This document shows positions 58,202 to 64,000 of a stretch of DNA of 64,000 bases, in pieces. Below the pieces are notes generated by a model. That model made no database searches, had not been told where the DNA came from, and worked only from the letters and a program-made list of their open reading frames with translations. The stretch's first letter is position 1, and every line of letters begins with the position of its first letter. The position numbers and the translations under genes are program-made. The stretch is from contig JBOZIK010000001.1 of the NCBI GenBank assembly GCA_051453625.1, forward strand, positions 176,347,358 through 176,411,357, written 5' to 3'. The stretch is from Welwitschia mirabilis (taxonomy: Eukaryota > Gnetophyta > Gnetopsida > Welwitschiales).

Positions 58202-60389
58202 TGTTATTGTAGTGTTAAATTTAGTTTAGTTAGTTATAAATTAAAAATTATTTTATTATTAGATTCTTTTCCTTTTCTTGTCTTTAATTCTTTTTAGTTA
58301 TGTCTTGTTCCATTTTAGTATGCACTTATTTATAAATTATAGTAATATCTATTATTTGCAGTTAATGAAAAAATGATTTTTTTAATGATTCCAAAATATA
58401 TACTACTCTTTGATTTTTTCACACTCTCCTCTAGATTTTGTAATTAATTATCTCTTTACTCATTTCTTAAATTAAGTATGGATGTGCAGTAATATTTGAA
58501 TAGGTTAAGTTAACTTTGGCATGTTAAGAAAAATCTACTTAACTAAACTAAATCGAACTTAGGCTTGATTTTTCCTTGTTCGCTTACTTTATACTTAAAG
58601 GAGCATTTCTTTTTCACTTTTCTTCTTCTTCTTTTTTCTCCCCTTTAAGGTTTGAAATTAGGCATTATGCACACCTTAAAATAAATTTTGCTTTTCATTA
58701 GCATTAACTTTTAGTGGATGGAGGACATGAACAATCTTATGTAGATAGAGAGTTTTGTTAAGATATATTATCCTCAAAGCCTATTGTGTATACTATCCTG
58801 AAAGCCTATTGTGTAGTTTTTAAATATCATAACTATGTATTTTAAGTTAAGAAAAAAGTTATCTCTCTCTTAAGAGAAGATGTATCAGACATCTTAAGGT
58901 CTAAATTCCTATACATGTCTTAGTAATCAAGGGTATAATAGATAAAGATAAGACATATAATAATGGGGCTTACTAGGATTTCATTAGTAAGTTAAAGTGT
59001 AATTAATTAAAATTTACTAAGTCTAAGATGTAAGTAAGTTATCAACATTTGATTATATTCTCTTTAGGGATTATATTTATAAGATATTTGAAATTGATTA
59101 ACAACTTAAAAATCCCATCAATATGATTAATAATTTATCCTTTTTCTCGAGAAGGACAATACTTTTATAAGGGGTGTGATTATGATAGAGTTTGAAAGTT
59201 AAATCTAAAATTTAAAACACCTTCACTTAATCACATTAAGCATATTAGACACTTACCTTAAATTATACCTTACTTACATAATGATTCATATGAAACTTAC
59301 ATTTATTCTTCCTTTGTGTGTCATAGTTTTACATTTTTTAGGGTAATTTTAATTGGTTATCACATTATTATGACTTAAATAAATCATTTGAATTATAAAT
59401 GTCAATAACAATCATTTCAAGTTAACTATACCATTTTATTATGATTACATCTTAGCATCTTTTTAAATTTGATAAGTGTTTTAATTTGAGAAATGAAACA
59501 TTAGAATTTATCGATGTAAGAAAGATTCTATTCTAAATTAACTATACTTCATAACTTACCATCTCTTATATTATTTTCTTTTCATAATGGTCATATTGAA
59601 GAGAAATACCTAGATCCCATTAGATTTTTTTTAATTCCTATGATAAAAATTAGGATCATGATGATTACTTGCATTAGTCTTTAGAATGACCAAAATTGGA
59701 AAGATTAACATGAAGGTTTCATGCTGATGATTTTCATCATGAATTCATAAATACTGATTTGATAAATAACATGTATCATTTTTCAATCATGATTAAGAAT
59801 ATTTGTAGAGTTTTAATAACAAATTTCTTTTTAACATAAGAAATTTGCAAAGAAAATAAAAAACAATTACATTAATTTTGTAGCTTTGTGCAACATCTTC
59901 TATGTCAAAAATGATTTTAAAATCATTATCGTATCAAAAGAATTAACATATTACATTATAAAATATTAATATGTGATAATTAATTACATGAATGACTAAT
60001 GATTATTTTAGAATTATTTATTTATCCATAACTTATCTAGATAGCTATGCACCTTTTCAAAATACTCTTTTGTATGATTCATATGAACATCTACATCACT
60101 CATAAAATATGGAATGTTAGATTATTTTGTTAATACTTTCCTATAATCTAATAATGAACTTATTAATGCTAGATGTATTTCCGATGTTTGATTTTCTTGA
60201 AAATAATTCTAAATTGAGATTATAAGTTTAATCAAATTTAATGCATCCTAATATGATCACATGATGTATAACTTCATAGAACATAATAATCCATTATCAT
60301 TTTTAAATAGTTAACACTTCAATCATTATTAGAATTTCAACATGAGACTTGAATAGAGATAAGATAAAAGTTAAACTGTTTTAATGTGA
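58202..60389. other. AT-rich intergenic DNA
   Basis: Nothing is recognised beyond a 25-bp tandem duplication at about 58769-58818 (tatcctcaaagcctattgtg, tatcctgaaagcctattgtg). Confidence 0.4.
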
Positions 60390-61489
60390 GTATGTGCTCT
60401 TCAAACCAATACACTCAAAATAATCCTCAATTACAAAGCCTAAAGGAATTAACTATAATCTTAGACAAAGCACACTTGTAATGTGGGAGTCAACCTCAAA
60501 ATGTCATAAGCTATTGAAGAAATCAATAGTTAATCAAGAAGATTAGTTTGTTTAAGAATGAACATTATGTTTCCATAATAAAAAATAAGTTAAATAAAAA
60601 TACAAAAGATGAAATACATGAAATCTAAGGTGTATCATACGATATGAATGTAACTAATGCTAACTATGATGGATGCAACTCTAAATGCAATTTTTTAGCA
60701 ATGTAACTAATCTATTATCACTTGGATTAGTCCTCAGAATCTATATCATTTATAAATAAACATCACTTTACCCATAAAAGACATGGACTATAAGAAAATA
60801 AGAGGATAAGAGAAAGCAAAACCAATTCAATAAGCTTTATTCATTTATCAAATTGATTACATTCACTTAAAAGTAAAAAACCGTCAATGGAGGAATCAAA
60901 ACCCAAAACCAAGATAGCCCTTCTCATAAGTGCAATGGGTTCTTGACTCACTTGAATACAAATATCATCACTCGTATAAGACAGAATAATACAAATAAGA
61001 TCTAAATGTGGGTATTTATAGTTATTGAATGGAAGCTAAGATGTTTAGGGGACAGTACAACTACAGAGGAGTTATTAGGAAAAAAACCACATGTTAAATA
61101 AACTTGTTAAGCATGCGTTAAGATAGTGTCATGCTCATTCTTATTGTGAGGATGATAATGGAAATAACATGCTTCCAAACCAAATTAGAAGATGTCACAT
61201 TAGCACACCATTACAATTTAAATTTAAATAGTTAAGGATATCACTCCATGTATTATGGAAATGACAAGAAGCATGAAAGCTTATAAATTAAAGTTTCCCC
61301 TACTAGATCAAGCTCAAATTGAGTACATATGCAATATAGATTGTTCACAGTTCAAACGCAAGGTTCAATTCTTAAATTTAATCCTCTAGGTTCATCATCA
61401 TAATGTCTTGGAAAATGAAATAATTGGATTCTAATTGTCTATAAAACACACTTAAAAGCATTACCAAATTATGATAAATAGGCATTACA
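60390..61489 (-). repeat. Minus-strand LTR of an unplaced retroelement
   Basis: Read on the minus strand the LTR starts TGTAATGCC at 61489, directly after a polypurine tract. It contains an ACTATAAATACCCAC core promoter (about 61025-61010) and, about 200 bases later, an AATAAAGCTTATTGAATTGG polyadenylation-like stretch. This order is the usual U3-R layout of a plant LTR. The far end is a guess. No second LTR is seen in the window. Confidence 0.5.
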
Positions 61490-61505
61490 ATATATCCCCC
61501 CATCT
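61490..61505 (-). promoter_or_regulatory. Polypurine tract
   Basis: On the minus strand AGATGGGGGGATATAT abuts the LTR start at 61489. A G6 run in AT-rich DNA beside TGTAATG is a good plus-strand priming site. Confidence 0.55.
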
Positions 61506-62049
61506 AGCATTTCATCAGTTCCATGAAAAACAAAGAGAAAGAGAACTTTATAATGCTATTTATCAAAGTAGAAAATAATAAATATTATATTTCATACTAA
61601 TTTGTAATCACATGTTAAGGGTATTATTGTATGTGGCCTAAATAAAAATTCTAAAAGTGATATAGAAATGTATTTTCATAAAATTAAAATTAATTTTAGT
61701 AAGTCATCATAATGATAAGTAAAGTCAAAATAGTGTAATTAACTAGAAAAAAAGTAAACTTCACTACTGCTAAAACATGAAAATTGGAAGAATATGAAGG
61801 TACTAGCATGAAGTATGTACTAAATATTAGCTAATGAGTCAGAATAATAGCATCAATTAAGCTAAAAATCCATTATTTCAATAAGACCATAAGATAGATA
61901 ATACATAGTAAATGATGAGTAAATCACAGATACCTACATGTAGAGGACTAGAATTCAAGCTTCATATAATCTTGTTGAGGGGGTGTCTCTTTTAGAGATT
62001 CATGGATAAGTGCTTCAATGTCTAAAAAGTAGTGGAAGATGTGATCCCA

Positions 62050-62762
62050 TAATGAGAAAGTAGTAGTATCATGATGCACTCAGATCACCCTTAGGATAGC
62101 CTATGAAGTATCTTACTAGATCTCAATCACACACTTTAAAGTAGATCTAGAAGACTCCTCAGCCTATTGTATGTGATTCTATAATGTTTAACACCATTCA
62201 TCCTACTAGTTAAAATGGGTAGTATCATAAGCATACAAATCTGTAATCTGTGTAGTGATCCTCTACTCAATGTCCTCAAGAAATGCTATAAGTAACTCAA
62301 ATGCAATGCCCCAACTACCTATAACTATTTATGAGGATAAGATGAAAAATGTGATATAGGGCCCTTTCTAAGACCTAAAGGTATCATGCCTAGAATCTCA
62401 ATCCTAAGCTCCTTAAAGGATGCATCATCTATTATGAGGTGGTGAGAGTGAGGGATGTTCTAAGGAGTTGGTACCTTAAAACATTTAAATAGAGTGTTGT
62501 ATGGAGAATATGATAATATAGAGAAAAAATATGTTAATACCACCCCTCCTCAGCCATTTCTTACATGGTGTGGTAACTTTGAAGTAAGCACATAAATCCA
62601 CCTTTTTGCATTACCTATTGTAAGATCCACTCTCTCATCATCCATAAGAAGGCTAGTGACTATTGGGAAGTGTTGTAGATCAATGTAGATGTGGCAGTCG
62701 GCCATCATGGCTTGGATCTACTCATAATGTAAGCCATTCTCTTTAGAAGCCATAATAAGCTC
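62050..62762 (-). pseudogene. Unrecognised 3' ORF remnant of a retroelement
   Basis: From 62762 leftward the minus strand reads IMASKENGLHYE, then IQAMMADCHIYIDLQHFPIV, TSLLMDDERVDLTIGNAKRW, IYVLTSKLPHHVRNG, and later HSHHLIIDDASFKELRIEIL and GMIPLGLRKGPISHF. Few stops interrupt about 190 codons before the frame degrades further. Codon and residue use look like true coding sequence. I do not recognise the family. Lying directly upstream of a polypurine tract and LTR on the same strand, it is probably the last ORF of an LTR element, where envelope-like or accessory ORFs occur. A captured host gene is the alternative. Confidence 0.45.
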
Positions 62763-64000
62763 AAATGTCTAGTAAAATTAGATGACCTTTTCCTCAAAGT
62801 AAGGACCAACAGCATGTAATAATTAGGCTTAAATGCTAAGCTATACCAATACATAATCCAAGTTAACTCCATCCTCTATAGATAGTCCCTAAAATTCATA
62901 ATATGCTGGTACATAGCAAAATATATGTTATGCCTCCAATCCTTAAAAAAAATCCTCACGTTCTTATTGTTCTGCCTCATAAGTAGTAGCAGAACAAGTA
63001 CAATAAAAGGCAATACATATAAATGATAACTCATAATAAAAAGAATAAAAAATACTAAGAACTTATGGAATAGATAATCAAATATCATCCTATAAAAATC
63101 AAAATTTAGCTTGTGAGACAAGGATCATCTTCATACTTAACACATGAAAAGCTATCATGAATTAAGTACAACATGAGCAAAAATCTCTAAAAGAGTGAAA
63201 AAGAGGAATTTCAAGGAAATACATTCATAATAATCACACCAGTGCATGAAATTAATTACTATAAGTTCTTAAATATAAATAATTAAAAAAATATAAATTT
63301 TAAAAGAAGTTGCTCAATTTAATGTATAATGAAAGATATGAAAAAAATTTAAAAAATGAACTTCAAAACATAGAAATGTATACCTCATAATGGTTAATGT
63401 ATAAAAACTAAATGTTGTTAGGATGCTAAATCTTAGACATAGGACCAAGAAATGATGGTGACACACACAAGAAACTAAGGCACATAACAAAAATGAATAA
63501 TAACTGACAAGTGTCAAAGATATGTTGTTTAAAAGATTTATATAGTTGTATCATTCCACTTATTATGAAAATGACACATATCATAAAAGATTTATTATTT
63601 TCATGGGTAGAACCCATGATATGACGATACAAAAATCTAAGAGTTATTATAATAGTATCGCAATTAGCATTGTGGGGATAAAATAGGCAACAATAAACTA
63701 TTTGACTATAAAAAGGTGGAAATTGTAGGTCCATAAAGGTATTATGATGTAAAATATATTAGCTAAAATAATTCTTAGGACAAGTTTTAACTTATATGCT
63801 AATGTCTAAATAATTCATGTATCTATAGGGGTAATGATAATCATGATGAAATAGGAAGCTAATTTATCAAAGGAATATTCATTCCATATGAAGATTGAGT
63901 AAGAAACATTATGAAAGTGGCAAAAAGGCTAAGTATAAAATAGATTAAAATTTGTAATGCTAGTTGGTGAAAGCAAGTATATTGCATGATTTCTAATCAT
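62763..64000. other. AT-rich region, probably interior of the minus-strand element
   Basis: Minus-strand open frames of 81, 67 and 102 codons (62876-63734) are hydrophobic, AT-driven and overlap one another. I see no family signature. If the element ending at 60.4 kb is long, its pol would lie to the right of the window. Confidence 0.3.

Noticed and set aside
1-64000. tRNA, rRNA, defence island or other prokaryotic-type system
   Set aside because: I saw no complete tRNA or rRNA and no operon-like coding; all coding traces are plant retroelement or spliced plant exons.

Overview
The window looks like gene-poor nuclear DNA of a seed plant with a large, repeat-dominated genome. Base composition is very AT-rich. 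Spliced plant-type exons (a KNOX homeobox-family pseudogene, a MUB-like first exon) sit between decayed plant LTR retrotransposons. A gymnosperm is a reasonable guess from the low GC, strong CpG-type decay and old nested Ty1/copia and Ty3/gypsy elements, but the sequence does not prove it. Nothing bacterial or archaeal is present. Seven runs of N mark assembly gaps.

Layout. 1-5950: AT-rich intergenic DNA with a 147-bp foldback element, a six-copy degenerate 26-bp repeat, a candidate 78-nt exon, a MUB-like first exon on the minus strand, and four short hairpins. About 5951-12884: a decayed Sirevirus-type Ty1/copia element with two roughly 1.16-kb LTRs, a tRNA-Met primer site, a gag fused to integrase by an internal deletion, RT-RNase H, and an envelope-like 3' ORF. 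14099 to about 20181: a second Ty1/copia element with a tandemly duplicated RT segment and a 449-bp hAT-like MITE that split its RNase H. 20920-21852: a KNOX class I pseudogene (MEINOX part only) on the minus strand, in a GC-richer island to about 22480. 22480-29690: mostly AT-rich DNA with gaps, one promoter-like island (27.46-28.02 kb) and a possible SINE. 29960-32085: a minus-strand Ty1/copia pol remnant.

32112-54880: a Ty3/gypsy element of about 13.8 kb once its nested insert is removed. It has gag, protease, RT, RNase H and integrase remnants, and downstream an envelope-like motif and a GC-rich organelle-like patch. Its 3' LTR is split at 45622/54555 by a second LTR element of 8927 bp (45623-54549). 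That nested element has an Athila-type, tRNA-Asp-like primer site and no recognisable pol. It contains three LTR copies, an unrecognised ORF, and a recurring family of paired imperfect palindromes. It is the most unusual structure in the window. 54881-64000 is AT-rich; at 60.4-62.8 kb a minus-strand LTR, polypurine tract and unrecognised ORF remnant form the 3' end of another retroelement.

No gene in the window is clearly intact. The retroelement frames are broken mostly by stops at Gln, Trp or Arg positions, as expected from long-term cytosine methylation and deamination. The only candidates for living host sequence are the MUB-like exon and the short exon at 4695-4772. LTR and exon edges are manual alignments and may be off by a few to tens of bases.
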